Assembly (NCBI RefSeq): GCF_004359215.1
Contig: NC_090613.1
Span: forward strand, 7,091,181-7,140,877
Direction of reading: 5' to 3'
Origin: Bremia lactucae
Taxonomy: Eukaryota > Oomycota > Peronosporomycetes > Peronosporales > Peronosporaceae
Length of the DNA stretch: 49,697 bases
The translations under genes were made by a program, and so were the position numbers. Below are positions 10,704 through 20,248 of the stretch, one piece after another. The first letter of the stretch is position 1. Each line of letters begins with the position of its first letter. The notes below the pieces were generated by a model. That model searched no databases and was not told where the DNA came from. It worked only from the letters and a program-made list of their open reading frames with translations.

Positions 10704-10951
10704 TGTCAGGATGAGGGTAAATTACGACTGAATTAAAATTAGTTTAACTAACCGATACTTTTGGTATACTCCTTAAGGTATCGCCTATCCTTAATCTAAT
10801 TCTTACTGAGTATCATCTCTCCTAATTGCGCAAACCTTTTTACTTGTTTTTATTATGGCGCATATGTAAAATTGATCTAAAGAAAATGAATGGTTTAAAA
10901 GGTAAGTCGAAATGACTGGTCAAGGGCTGAGCAAGATGACTGGTCCTTACA
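10704..10951 (-). repeat. G2 3' LTR
   Basis: 248 bp; in element orientation it begins TGTAAGGACC and ends CATCCTGACA. The other LTR at 21139-21386 has the same length and differs at very few positions (for example A/T near 10736). Directly to its right in this display is the polypurine tract. Confidence 0.93.
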
Positions 10952-11632
10952 TCCTCCCCGATTTGATCTCTCGTTGACGCTGATTGAAGTTGGCGACGAG
11001 ATCCTTCCAGTGGGAGACATGGCGAATATTTTTCTCTTTTTCCCAACTGGCTTCTTCCTTAGTTTTGCCATGCCATTGTACGAGCCAGTATGGTTGACGA
11101 TTGAACTGGCTTTTCTTCAAGAGACGTTCGATAACTTGAAGATGATCCGCTGTGCCATTATCCACGAATTTGGATGCTTTCGGTATCGGACGACTTCGAA
11201 ATTTTTCTGGTGTCGGTTCATACTTTGATAGAACATCGACATTAAAGGTTGGATTAATCTTATTCATACTTTGTGGTAACTTAAGCCTTGCCACATTAGG
11301 AATAATCATTTTGATAATTTCGAATGGTCCCACCTTTCTTGCCGCAAACTTAGCTCGTGGTGTCCCCATATCTTTCGCAGCATGTTTCAACGATATTCTG
11401 CGAGTATCAAGCATAACTAGATCTCCAACCTTGAATTCAACTTGATTTATTCGGCGTTTTTTATCGTAATATTGCTTTTGCGAAGCTTGTGCTTTTAGGA
11501 GATTTCTGCGAGCCTGATCGATGATCTTTGTTCGTTCTTCGATAAACTCTTTTGCGTATACGTCAATCTCCTTTGGTTGACTATTCCAGCCCAGAGCCTT
11601 TTGCCATGTAGAGCGTTCCTTTCTTCCCGTAT
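10947..11632 (-). CDS. G2 integrase C-terminus with GPF module and chromodomain
   Basis: An open frame continuous with the integrase core, stopping at 10947 just inside the 3' LTR. From the Met at 11414 it encodes 155 residues: FAARKVGPFEIIK (GPF module at residues 29-31), then LQVIERLLKKSQF, YWLVQWHGKTKEEASWEKEK and HVSHWKDLVANF, a chromodomain at about residues 91-145. The chromodomain should bind histone marks and steer integration. The region occurs once because the second copy breaks off at the N. No antisense ORF lies opposite this chromodomain, unlike G3, G5 and G6. Confidence 0.88.
10952..10964 (-). other. G2 polypurine tract
   Basis: On the minus strand AAATCGGGGAGGA directly precedes the 3' LTR start TGTAAGG. 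Position and purine content fit the plus-strand priming site of LTR retroelements. Confidence 0.7.
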
Positions 11633-12082
11633 CTATTTCGAAGGGAGAGTATCCCGTGGATGCACTAACCAGTATAGAGTGCGCATACTATGCTTCCCGT
11701 GTTCGGTCCAGTCAGTGCCATGGTAAGATACCATGCATCTGAGTGCGTCTTCTACCACAAGGTTCTGTCGCTCGGTCTGTCCATCGGCTTTAGCCCGATG
11801 AGCGGTTGTCATACTTAGACGAACACCGATGATCGTCATCAAAGACTTCCAAAACATGGACGTGAACTTGCTATCTCGGTCACTGATGATAACTTCTGGA
11901 AGACCATGGTGTCGAACTACAGCATCAAAAAATACTTTTGCTGTTGTGCATGCATCATCCTTAACGTGCACTGCTGCGTACTTCGTTCGTTTGGAAAACT
12001 TATCGACAACCGTTAGGATGGCATCAAATCCATTGGACATAGGAAGCCCTGTTATGAAGTCATTGACACCACTTGCCAGCAA
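11633..12082 (-). pseudogene. G2 integrase core, left copy (frameshifted)
   Basis: 149 residues, collinear with 16321-16836: NDFITGLPMSNGFDAILTVV carries the first catalytic Asp, IISDRDSKF the second and DGQTERQNL the Glu. After GTDWTEH the frame is lost because two 2-bp stretches present in the right copy are missing here (near 11695 and 11700). These small differences lie close to the junction of the duplicated block. The upstream join to the RT frame also needs a 1-base shift (see 12052-13725). Confidence 0.85.
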
Positions 12083-13725
12083 GCCTCTGGTATTGGAATT
12101 GGCATAAGTAATCCGTTTTTTCGTTGATTATCATGTTTCCAACGTGCGCAAGTTTCACAGGTTTTGCCATATTCCTTGACGTCTTTCTGCAACGATTTCC
12201 AGTAATACCACTGAGTCACTCGCAAGTATGTTCTGCGATTGCCCGGATGAGCAGCTATTGCCGAATCATGATATTCCGATATTACTTTCGTTCGCAAACG
12301 GTTGTTGCTGGACACGCAAAGACGTGTAAGCTTATTTGACGTTTGCAAAAACAGCACTTCTTCTTGCTTGACAAACAATGAGCTTGCTTCTGAGTTTTTC
12401 CATGCTTCTTTAAACTCAGCATCTCTGGCGTAGCCTTGTTGAAGTAGCTTGCGAACTTCCGGTGACAACTCGACATACGACGCTGTCATTAAGGTGGCAA
12501 CTTGCAGAGCCTCAGCCTCCTCCCGGGGCAGAGTTGGCACCGAGGGTGAGCAAAGTAAACGTGTACCTCGTTGTTGGCAACTAGAATCGCACTTATGGAA
12601 GTGGATATTGTCCACGACAGTATCATCAGGCCGGCGCGAAAGCACATCAGCTACGACGTTTAAAGCACCATTAATGTGGTGTATAGTAAACGTATATTGA
12701 GCGAAGGTGGTCAAGTATCGAGCCAATTTCGGCGAGACTTTCGGATGATGAAGCAGCCAAGAGCAGGCGCTATTTTCCGTGAAAATCTCAAACTGGTGAC
12801 CACAAAGGTAATGACGCCATTTGTCTAACCCCGCCTTAATTGCAAATAGCTCCTTTTCATGAGCAGGCCAATTAATCTCATGGACTCCAAGCTTCTTTGA
12901 ATAAAACGCTATTGGATGGTCATGTCCATTGAGAAATTGCGATAAAACACCTCCCACGCACGACCCTGATGCATCCGTAGTCAGTACAAATGGGCGTGAA
13001 AAGTTGGGCAGAGTCAGCACAGGTGCAGCTTGTAAGGCAGACTTCAGCCTTGCGAAGGAATCTTCCTTTTCTGCATTCCACAGCCATAGAGAATCTTTCT
13101 TAACAAGATGACTCAATGGCAGAACTATGTGCGCAAACTGATGAATAAAGCGGCGATAATAACCAGCAAGACCAAGAAAACTTTGCAATTCCTTTACGGA
13201 GGTCGGTGGTGGCCATTTAGCGATTTCTTCCGTCTTCGTATTATCAACGGATAATCCTTTGTTGGAAACAGTGTGCCCCAAAAAGCTGACCTCTTGACGC
13301 GCAAACTTGCTCTTGCCGATGTGAGCGAATAGCGTTTCCTTGCGTAATACGTCGAACACGATAGCAAGATGGCCAAGATGTTCGTCATAAGAGACGGAAA
13401 ATATGCAGATATCATCCAAATATACCACAACAAATTGGAACTTTCCAAAAAGTACACGCATCAAGCGCGACCAAATGCCAGGCATTCCAGCAAGACCCAT
13501 CGGAGCAACGCACCACTGATACGTCTCATTTGATGTACGAAACGCAGTGTACTTCTTGCTATCCGGATGGATACGCATCTGATGGTACCCCTGAGCTAAG
13601 TCAATGACTGTGAAATAGCTCATACCTTGTATTTTATCGAACAATTCATCGATTCGCGGCAAAGGTATTTTAGGGACGACTAACTTTGAGTTGACGTAAC
13701 GAAAGTCAATCACCCAACGGAGCAA
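12052..13725 (-). CDS. G2 reverse transcriptase, RNase H and integrase zinc domain, left copy
   Basis: 557 residues. RT palm about 1-150 with catalytic Asp 42 and VVVYLDDICIFS (YLDD at 102-105); thumb and connection with LQSFLGLAGYYRRFIHQFAH; RNase H about 240-365 with TTDASGS (D251), EKEL (E292), TENS at 316-319 where most relatives have TD, and ADVLSRRPDD (D360). Integrase zinc domain: H486, H493, C523, C526. The frame ends a few codons into the integrase core; the next frame overlaps it by 31 bases, which points to loss of one base in the MDF codon region. It is identical to the right copy at 16806-18479. Confidence 0.93.
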   Translation of the reverse strand: MLRWVIDFRYVNSKLVVPKIPLPRIDELFDKIQGMSYFTVIDLAQGYHQMRIHPDSKKYTAFRTSNETYQWCVAPMGLAGMPGIWSRLMRVLFGKFQFVVVYLDDICIFSVSYDEHLGHLAIVFDVLRKETLFAHIGKSKFARQEVSFLGHTVSNKGLSVDNTKTEEIAKWPPPTSVKELQSFLGLAGYYRRFIHQFAHIVLPLSHLVKKDSLWLWNAEKEDSFARLKSALQAAPVLTLPNFSRPFVLTTDASGSCVGGVLSQFLNGHDHPIAFYSKKLGVHEINWPAHEKELFAIKAGLDKWRHYLCGHQFEIFTENSACSWLLHHPKVSPKLARYLTTFAQYTFTIHHINGALNVVADVLSRRPDDTVVDNIHFHKCDSSCQQRGTRLLCSPSVPTLPREEAEALQVATLMTASYVELSPEVRKLLQQGYARDAEFKEAWKNSEASSLFVKQEEVLFLQTSNKLTRLCVSSNNRLRTKVISEYHDSAIAAHPGNRRTYLRVTQWYYWKSLQKDVKEYGKTCETCARWKHDNQRKNGLLMPIPIPEACWQVVSMTS

Positions 13726-15494
13726 AATGTTTGCGTTTCCGGATCGAATCTATTCCGAACGAGATACACTCGTACCGGTTTTTGGGTCCTTTTTAGGAAT
13801 ACCAAAGATGTTTGATACCCACGGCGAGTCTGAAAGCTCGATCCATCCGCGGGAAAGGTTCTCATCGACAAACTTCTGTAAAGCATTTTGTCCAACTTGT
13901 GAAAGTCGAAACGGCGGACGATTACTCGGTTGCGCACCGGTTGCATATTGATTTCAAATTCAACTGACCGATTAGGAGGCAATGAATTCGGTAACTTCTC
14001 CGGAAACACATATTTATAGGAATCAAGTAAAGACTTCAACCGTTTTTCCCGAGGTTTTGTAGATTCCGATTCTTGATAAATTTTGACACGATAGACCTCT
14101 TCGTATTTTGATGTCTTCAATTTCCTTGAAAAGTCGGCAGACGAAATAATGACCGGTTCAAAAACCTCATCCTGTGGTATGTTACCACTTTTGAACGAAA
14201 CTTGATGAGTACGCCAATTTATTATTGGCTCGTGCGCAGTAAACCAAGGCTTACCCAGAATTACATCTTGGGAATTGCTCATTGGCCACTCGATGACCGG
14301 AATGTCAGAAAATTGATTACCATCAAAGAAGATATTTGCGACTCCTTTCTTCACCTTTCTTTTGGTGGTATTAGTGCCGTCGAAACGAGTGACTTGAATT
14401 GCCACTTCAGACGTGACGCGTTGCAGCAACCCCGGCTTCACCACATTGCATGTGACGCCAGAATCGAGCATTATTTTAACAGCACGATCGTCAAGATGAC
14501 CCTTTTTGACGATCAAATCTTTTCCCGTGAAGGAAGCAAAGTCAGCTTCACTTAGTGTAGTGATATTTTCATCTGACACAGTCGCGATGGTTTCTTCTTC
14601 GACTGACTCATTCTCGAAATAGTTGACGTTTGCACGCTCGCGACGATATCCGTTGCCGCGACTATTTTGCTGGTATCTGCGCTTGTAACACTGCTGAATC
14701 GTGTGCCCCAGTTTTTTGCAGTACGCACACTTTGGTTTATTTGGACGTCGGCTATGGACGCGAGAAGACCTATGAAATGGCCGAGCATTGTCGATTTCCA
14801 TCAGCTCTGGCTCATTGTTTAATTCTCTGGCCACATTTGGTGGACCAGGACGAGGGGTTGTTGCGATATGGTGATTATAACCAACCGAATGTGCGCGTTC
14901 AAAGTCGAGCGCCACAGTAATAGCCTCCGACAGTGTATTTCCCCGTCGGTATTGAACTTCTTCTTGCGTTCTTGTTTTTAATCCTCGTTGAAAATAGATT
15001 ATTTGGTCTATCTCAGTCATGTCCTCAACTTGCGAAATAATGTGTCGAAATTTCGCAATGTAGTCCATTAAGCCTTTGCAACTGGCTTGTCTCAGCCGAT
15101 GCAGGTCGTCTCGAAGACGTTGCTGTAGATCCGCAGGAACAAATTCCTTTTCCACTGCTAGAAAAAACTCGTCGACTGAGTGAATTTCTGATTGATGCAG
15201 CAAGAACCATTGTGCTGCTGGTCCTCGCAATGAACTCCCTAGTTCGGCAAGTACTTGAGGAACCATTGCGTCCTCTCTCCACTTCGTACCGCGCGCAATA
15301 AAATATTGCTGTACTTGCGCGTAATAAAGTCGAACCGAATCTTCACTCCTTCCGCTATACGTCGGTATTCTTAGCCCGTCCACCTTAAGCCCACCTTCCT
15401 TTTGGGAGTTAGCCAAGGATTTGATCAACTTTTGTTGTTGCTGTAGCATATGCATCATTTGCTGCATTAGCTCGGCGTTTAAGGGTCGGCCCAT
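13710..15494 (-). CDS. G2 gag-protease with start of RT, left copy
   Basis: 594 residues from ATG at 15494. Residues 1-30 are Gln/Met-rich; about 45-205 is the capsid-like retrotransposon gag domain (LRGPAAQWFLLHQSEIHSVD, FRHIISQVEDMTEIDQIIYF). A CCHC zinc knuckle CAYCKKLGHTIQQC is at 256-269. Protease active site IMLDSGVTCN (DSG at 344-346) with VILGKPWF at 411-418. After about residue 525 the frame leaves the RT sequence: a 1-base change and, farther on, a stop codon separate it from the RT frame, which starts at 13725. Both breaks also occur in the right copy. Confidence 0.92.
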   Translation of the reverse strand: MGRPLNAELMQQMMHMLQQQQKLIKSLANSQKEGGLKVDGLRIPTYSGRSEDSVRLYYAQVQQYFIARGTKWREDAMVPQVLAELGSSLRGPAAQWFLLHQSEIHSVDEFFLAVEKEFVPADLQQRLRDDLHRLRQASCKGLMDYIAKFRHIISQVEDMTEIDQIIYFQRGLKTRTQEEVQYRRGNTLSEAITVALDFERAHSVGYNHHIATTPRPGPPNVARELNNEPELMEIDNARPFHRSSRVHSRRPNKPKCAYCKKLGHTIQQCYKRRYQQNSRGNGYRRERANVNYFENESVEEETIATVSDENITTLSEADFASFTGKDLIVKKGHLDDRAVKIMLDSGVTCNVVKPGLLQRVTSEVAIQVTRFDGTNTTKRKVKKGVANIFFDGNQFSDIPVIEWPMSNSQDVILGKPWFTAHEPIINWRTHQVSFKSGNIPQDEVFEPVIISSADFSRKLKTSKYEEVYRVKIYQESESTKPREKRLKSLLDSYKYVFPEKLPNSLPPNRSVEFEINMQPVRNRVIVRRFDFHKLDKMLYRSLSMRTFPADGSSFQTRRGYQTSLVFLKRTQKPVRVYLVRNRFDPETQTFCSVG

Positions 15495-16317
15495 AATGGA
15501 AGAAGATGTGTTCGGAATTTTTAAAAGACTTAGTTGTTTAGTTTATTTATGTCTCTTAAGTTAGACCGAAGATCCTTTAAGATGGTGCGCTCGGCTTCTT
15601 CCAAAAGCGCGTCTACTTCGTGTAGCGGAGCTGATAAGGTAGACCCTTGTTTGGGCAGGCAGGCTTTCTCCTTGGTGAGTTGCTTTGCTAAGATCTTTGC
15701 AATGCGCCGAGTCTTTTGTAAAGACGCAAGCAGATCGTTCGCAGTCTTTGCAGACTTCTCACCGTACTCAAGAGGAAAGCCTTGCTGCAGTCAAATGGAA
15801 TCTGAGTAGTAGCCTTTCTCTTCTTGCTCATAGAACTCAACGACTTACTTTAGCTCTTAGGCGTAATGCGTTAGAGATTAAACCTTATCCCAGATGGATT
15901 AACTGTTTCACCGAGTTAAGCCGGACCCAACCTCACACAGACTAAGCGACTATATCTGCCTAGGCAGACGCTTAGAATTACAGTGGATACTGAAAGCCAC
16001 ACACTCAAAACTGCTACGCAGCGCTTCCAAAGGGATGGAGCAGTTGACTGCGAGCGGAAATTCCCACGCTACAAGCAGTACCTTATTGGCTGCGAGCGGA
16101 AATCTCTCACGCTACAAGCAGTACTTCGCAATCCAACGCAGTGCAGTCCCACGAAGCGCGAAAAGCGAAGAAGCAAGCGTACCGCGAAGAGGCAAGCGGA
16201 CGGCGAAGAAGCGGCAGACGGCGGAGAAGCGGGCGTGCAGCGGAGAGGCGAGCGGACGGCGAAGAAGCGGCAGACGGCGGAGAAGCGGGCGTGCAGCGGA
16301 GAGGCGAGCGGACGGCG
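15495..16317 (-). repeat. G2 5' leader, left copy, with GC-rich minisatellite
   Basis: Untranslated leader upstream of gag. From about 16165 it turns into imperfect repeats built from units such as GAAGAAGCGGCAGACGGCGG and GAGAGGCGAGCGGACGGC, running up to the N. The leader shows a few base differences from the right copy (near 16131, 16142 and 16168). Arg/Ala-rich reading frames here are by-products of the repeat. Confidence 0.85.
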
Positions 16318-16318
16318 N
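16318..16318. other. Single N at the joint of the duplicated G2 body
   Basis: The only ambiguous base I saw. To its left is the leader minisatellite; to its right the sequence jumps straight to integrase text already seen at 11571. This is what two overlapping contigs joined without merging would look like. Confidence 0.9.
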
Positions 16319-16320
16319 TC

Positions 16321-16836
16321 CTTTGGTTGACTATTCCAGCCCAGAGCCTTTTGCCATGTAGAGCGTTCCTTTCTTCCCGTATCTATTTCGAAGGGAGAGT
16401 ATCCCGTGGATGCACTAACCAGTGTAGAGTGCGCATACTCTATGCTTCCCAAGTGTTCGGTCCAGTCAGTGCCATGGTAAGATACCATGCATCTGAGTGC
16501 GTCTTCTACCACAAGGTTCTGTCGCTCGGTCTGTCCATCGGCTTGAGCCCGATGAGCGGTTGTCATACTTAGACGAACACCGATGATCGTCATCAAAGAC
16601 TTCCAAAACATGGACGTGAACTTGCTATCTCGGTCACTGATGATAACTTCTGGAAGACCATGGTGTCGAACTACAGCATCAAAAAATACTTTTGCTGTTG
16701 TGCATGCATCATCCTTAACGTGCACTGCTGCGTACTTCGTTCGTTTGGAAAACTTATCGACAACCGTTAGGATGGCATCAAATCCATTGGACATAGGAAG
16801 CCCTGTTATGAAGTCATTGACACCACTTGCCAGCAA
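16321..16836 (-). CDS. G2 integrase catalytic core, right copy
   Basis: From Met at 16836: NDFITGLPM (D8), IISDRDSKF (D68), DGQTERQNL (E104), giving the DD35E spacing of retroviral-type integrases, then STLVSASTGYSPFEIDTGRK. The frame stays open into the N at 16318 and beyond it only by chance, where it runs into leader minisatellite. Compared with the left copy it keeps two 2-bp stretches that hold the frame. It joins cDNA to host DNA in the element's life cycle. Confidence 0.88.
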
Positions 16837-18479
16837 GCCTCTGGTATTGGAATTGGCATAAGTAATCCGTTTTTTCGTTGATTATCATGTTTCCAACGTG
16901 CGCAAGTTTCACAGGTTTTGCCATATTCCTTGACGTCTTTCTGCAACGATTTCCAGTAATACCACTGAGTCACTCGCAAGTATGTTCTGCGATTGCCCGG
17001 ATGAGCAGCTATTGCCGAATCATGATATTCCGATATTACTTTCGTTCGCAAACGGTTGTTGCTGGACACGCAAAGACGTGTAAGCTTATTTGACGTTTGC
17101 AAAAACAGCACTTCTTCTTGCTTGACAAACAATGAGCTTGCTTCTGAGTTTTTCCATGCTTCTTTAAACTCAGCATCTCTGGCGTAGCCTTGTTGAAGTA
17201 GCTTGCGAACTTCCGGTGACAACTCGACATACGACGCTGTCATTAAGGTGGCAACTTGCAGAGCCTCAGCCTCCTCCCGGGGCAGAGTTGGCACCGAGGG
17301 TGAGCAAAGTAAACGTGTACCTCGTTGTTGGCAACTAGAATCGCACTTATGGAAGTGGATATTGTCCACGACAGTATCATCAGGCCGGCGCGAAAGCACA
17401 TCAGCTACGACGTTTAAAGCACCATTAATGTGGTGTATAGTAAACGTATATTGAGCGAAGGTGGTCAAGTATCGAGCCAATTTCGGCGAGACTTTCGGAT
17501 GATGAAGCAGCCAAGAGCAGGCGCTATTTTCCGTGAAAATCTCAAACTGGTGACCACAAAGGTAATGACGCCATTTGTCTAACCCCGCCTTAATTGCAAA
17601 TAGCTCCTTTTCATGAGCAGGCCAATTAATCTCATGGACTCCAAGCTTCTTTGAATAAAACGCTATTGGATGGTCATGTCCATTGAGAAATTGCGATAAA
17701 ACACCTCCCACGCACGACCCTGATGCATCCGTAGTCAGTACAAATGGGCGTGAAAAGTTGGGCAGAGTCAGCACAGGTGCAGCTTGTAAGGCAGACTTCA
17801 GCCTTGCGAAGGAATCTTCCTTTTCTGCATTCCACAGCCATAGAGAATCTTTCTTAACAAGATGACTCAATGGCAGAACTATGTGCGCAAACTGATGAAT
17901 AAAGCGGCGATAATAACCAGCAAGACCAAGAAAACTTTGCAATTCCTTTACGGAGGTCGGTGGTGGCCATTTAGCGATTTCTTCCGTCTTCGTATTATCA
18001 ACGGATAATCCTTTGTTGGAAACAGTGTGCCCCAAAAAGCTGACCTCTTGACGCGCAAACTTGCTCTTGCCGATGTGAGCGAATAGCGTTTCCTTGCGTA
18101 ATACGTCGAACACGATAGCAAGATGGCCAAGATGTTCGTCATAAGAGACGGAAAATATGCAGATATCATCCAAATATACCACAACAAATTGGAACTTTCC
18201 AAAAAGTACACGCATCAAGCGCGACCAAATGCCAGGCATTCCAGCAAGACCCATCGGAGCAACGCACCACTGATACGTCTCATTTGATGTACGAAACGCA
18301 GTGTACTTCTTGCTATCCGGATGGATACGCATCTGATGGTACCCCTGAGCTAAGTCAATGACTGTGAAATAGCTCATACCTTGTATTTTATCGAACAATT
18401 CATCGATTCGCGGCAAAGGTATTTTAGGGACGACTAACTTTGAGTTGACGTAACGAAAGTCAATCACCCAACGGAGCAA
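16806..18479 (-). CDS. G2 reverse transcriptase, RNase H and integrase zinc domain, right copy
   Basis: The 557-residue translation is identical to that of 12052-13725, including YLDD, the TENS variant in RNase H and the premature end caused by a missing base in the integrase MDF region. Perfect protein identity over 557 residues between tandem copies, with a shared inactivating change, means either a very recent duplication or the same DNA assembled twice. Confidence 0.92.
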   Translation of the reverse strand: MLRWVIDFRYVNSKLVVPKIPLPRIDELFDKIQGMSYFTVIDLAQGYHQMRIHPDSKKYTAFRTSNETYQWCVAPMGLAGMPGIWSRLMRVLFGKFQFVVVYLDDICIFSVSYDEHLGHLAIVFDVLRKETLFAHIGKSKFARQEVSFLGHTVSNKGLSVDNTKTEEIAKWPPPTSVKELQSFLGLAGYYRRFIHQFAHIVLPLSHLVKKDSLWLWNAEKEDSFARLKSALQAAPVLTLPNFSRPFVLTTDASGSCVGGVLSQFLNGHDHPIAFYSKKLGVHEINWPAHEKELFAIKAGLDKWRHYLCGHQFEIFTENSACSWLLHHPKVSPKLARYLTTFAQYTFTIHHINGALNVVADVLSRRPDDTVVDNIHFHKCDSSCQQRGTRLLCSPSVPTLPREEAEALQVATLMTASYVELSPEVRKLLQQGYARDAEFKEAWKNSEASSLFVKQEEVLFLQTSNKLTRLCVSSNNRLRTKVISEYHDSAIAAHPGNRRTYLRVTQWYYWKSLQKDVKEYGKTCETCARWKHDNQRKNGLLMPIPIPEACWQVVSMTS

Positions 18480-20248
18480 AATGTTTGCGTTTCCGGATCG
18501 AATCTATTCCGAACGAGATACACTCGTACCGGTTTTTGGGTCCTTTTTAGGAATACCAAAGATGTTTGATACCCACGGCGAGTCTGAAAGCTCGATCCAT
18601 CCGCGGGAAAGGTTCTCATCGACAAACTTCTGTAAAGCATTTTGTCCAACTTGTGAAAGTCGAAACGGCGGACGATTACTCGGTTGCGCACCGGTTGCAT
18701 ATTGATTTCAAATTCAACTGACCGATTAGGAGGCAATGAATTCGGTAACTTCTCCGGAAACACATATTTATAGGAATCAAGTAAAGACTTCAACCGTTTT
18801 TCCCGAGGTTTTGTAGATTCCGATTCTTGATAAATTTTGACACGATAGACCTCTTCGTATTTTGATGTCTTCAATTTCCTTGAAAAGTCGGCAGACGAAA
18901 TAATGACCGGTTCAAAAACCTCATCCTGTGGTATGTTACCACTTTTGAACGAAACTTGATGAGTACGCCAATTTATTATTGGCTCGTGCGCAGTAAACCA
19001 AGGCTTACCCAGAATTACATCTTGGGAATTGCTCATTGGCCACTCGATGACCGGAATGTCAGAAAATTGATTACCATCAAAGAAGATATTTGCGACTCCT
19101 TTCTTCACCTTTCTTTTGGTGGTATTAGTGCCGTCGAAACGAGTGACTTGAATTGCCACTTCAGACGTGACGCGTTGCAGCAACCCCGGCTTCACCACAT
19201 TGCATGTGACGCCAGAATCGAGCATTATTTTAACAGCACGATCGTCAAGATGACCCTTTTTGACGATCAAATCTTTTCCCGTGAAGGAAGCAAAGTCAGC
19301 TTCACTTAGTGTAGTGATATTTTCATCTGACACAGTCGCGATGGTTTCTTCTTCGACTGACTCATTCTCGAAATAGTTGACGTTTGCACGCTCGCGACGA
19401 TATCCGTTGCCGCGACTATTTTGCTGGTATCTGCGCTTGTAACACTGCTGAATCGTGTGCCCCAGTTTTTTGCAGTACGCACACTTTGGTTTATTTGGAC
19501 GTCGGCTATGGACGCGAGAAGACCTATGAAATGGCCGAGCATTGTCGATTTCCATCAGCTCTGGCTCATTGTTTAATTCTCTGGCCACATTTGGTGGACC
19601 AGGACGAGGGGTTGTTGCGATATGGTGATTATAACCAACCGAATGTGCGCGTTCAAAGTCGAGCGCCACAGTAATAGCCTCCGACAGTGTATTTCCCCGT
19701 CGGTATTGAACTTCTTCTTGCGTTCTTGTTTTTAATCCTCGTTGAAAATAGATTATTTGGTCTATCTCAGTCATGTCCTCAACTTGCGAAATAATGTGTC
19801 GAAATTTCGCAATGTAGTCCATTAAGCCTTTGCAACTGGCTTGTCTCAGCCGATGCAGGTCGTCTCGAAGACGTTGCTGTAGATCCGCAGGAACAAATTC
19901 CTTTTCCACTGCTAGAAAAAACTCGTCGACTGAGTGAATTTCTGATTGATGCAGCAAGAACCATTGTGCTGCTGGTCCTCGCAATGAACTCCCTAGTTCG
20001 GCAAGTACTTGAGGAACCATTGCGTCCTCTCTCCACTTCGTACCGCGCGCAATAAAATATTGCTGTACTTGCGCGTAATAAAGTCGAACCGAATCTTCAC
20101 TCCTTCCGCTATACGTCGGTATTCTTAGCCCGTCCACCTTAAGCCCACCTTCCTTTTGGGAGTTAGCCAAGGATTTGATCAACTTTTGTTGTTGCTGTAG
20201 CATATGCATCATTTGCTGCATTAGCTCGGCGTTTAAGGGTCGGCCCAT
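18464..20248 (-). CDS. G2 gag-protease with start of RT, right copy
   Basis: 594 residues, identical to 13710-15494: gag capsid domain, CCHC knuckle and DSG protease, with the same frame loss before RT. ATG at 20248, about 890 bases downstream of the 5' LTR in element orientation. The Gag protein assembles the cytoplasmic particle in which reverse transcription happens; the protease cuts the polyprotein. Confidence 0.92.
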   Translation of the reverse strand: MGRPLNAELMQQMMHMLQQQQKLIKSLANSQKEGGLKVDGLRIPTYSGRSEDSVRLYYAQVQQYFIARGTKWREDAMVPQVLAELGSSLRGPAAQWFLLHQSEIHSVDEFFLAVEKEFVPADLQQRLRDDLHRLRQASCKGLMDYIAKFRHIISQVEDMTEIDQIIYFQRGLKTRTQEEVQYRRGNTLSEAITVALDFERAHSVGYNHHIATTPRPGPPNVARELNNEPELMEIDNARPFHRSSRVHSRRPNKPKCAYCKKLGHTIQQCYKRRYQQNSRGNGYRRERANVNYFENESVEEETIATVSDENITTLSEADFASFTGKDLIVKKGHLDDRAVKIMLDSGVTCNVVKPGLLQRVTSEVAIQVTRFDGTNTTKRKVKKGVANIFFDGNQFSDIPVIEWPMSNSQDVILGKPWFTAHEPIINWRTHQVSFKSGNIPQDEVFEPVIISSADFSRKLKTSKYEEVYRVKIYQESESTKPREKRLKSLLDSYKYVFPEKLPNSLPPNRSVEFEINMQPVRNRVIVRRFDFHKLDKMLYRSLSMRTFPADGSSFQTRRGYQTSLVFLKRTQKPVRVYLVRNRFDPETQTFCSVG

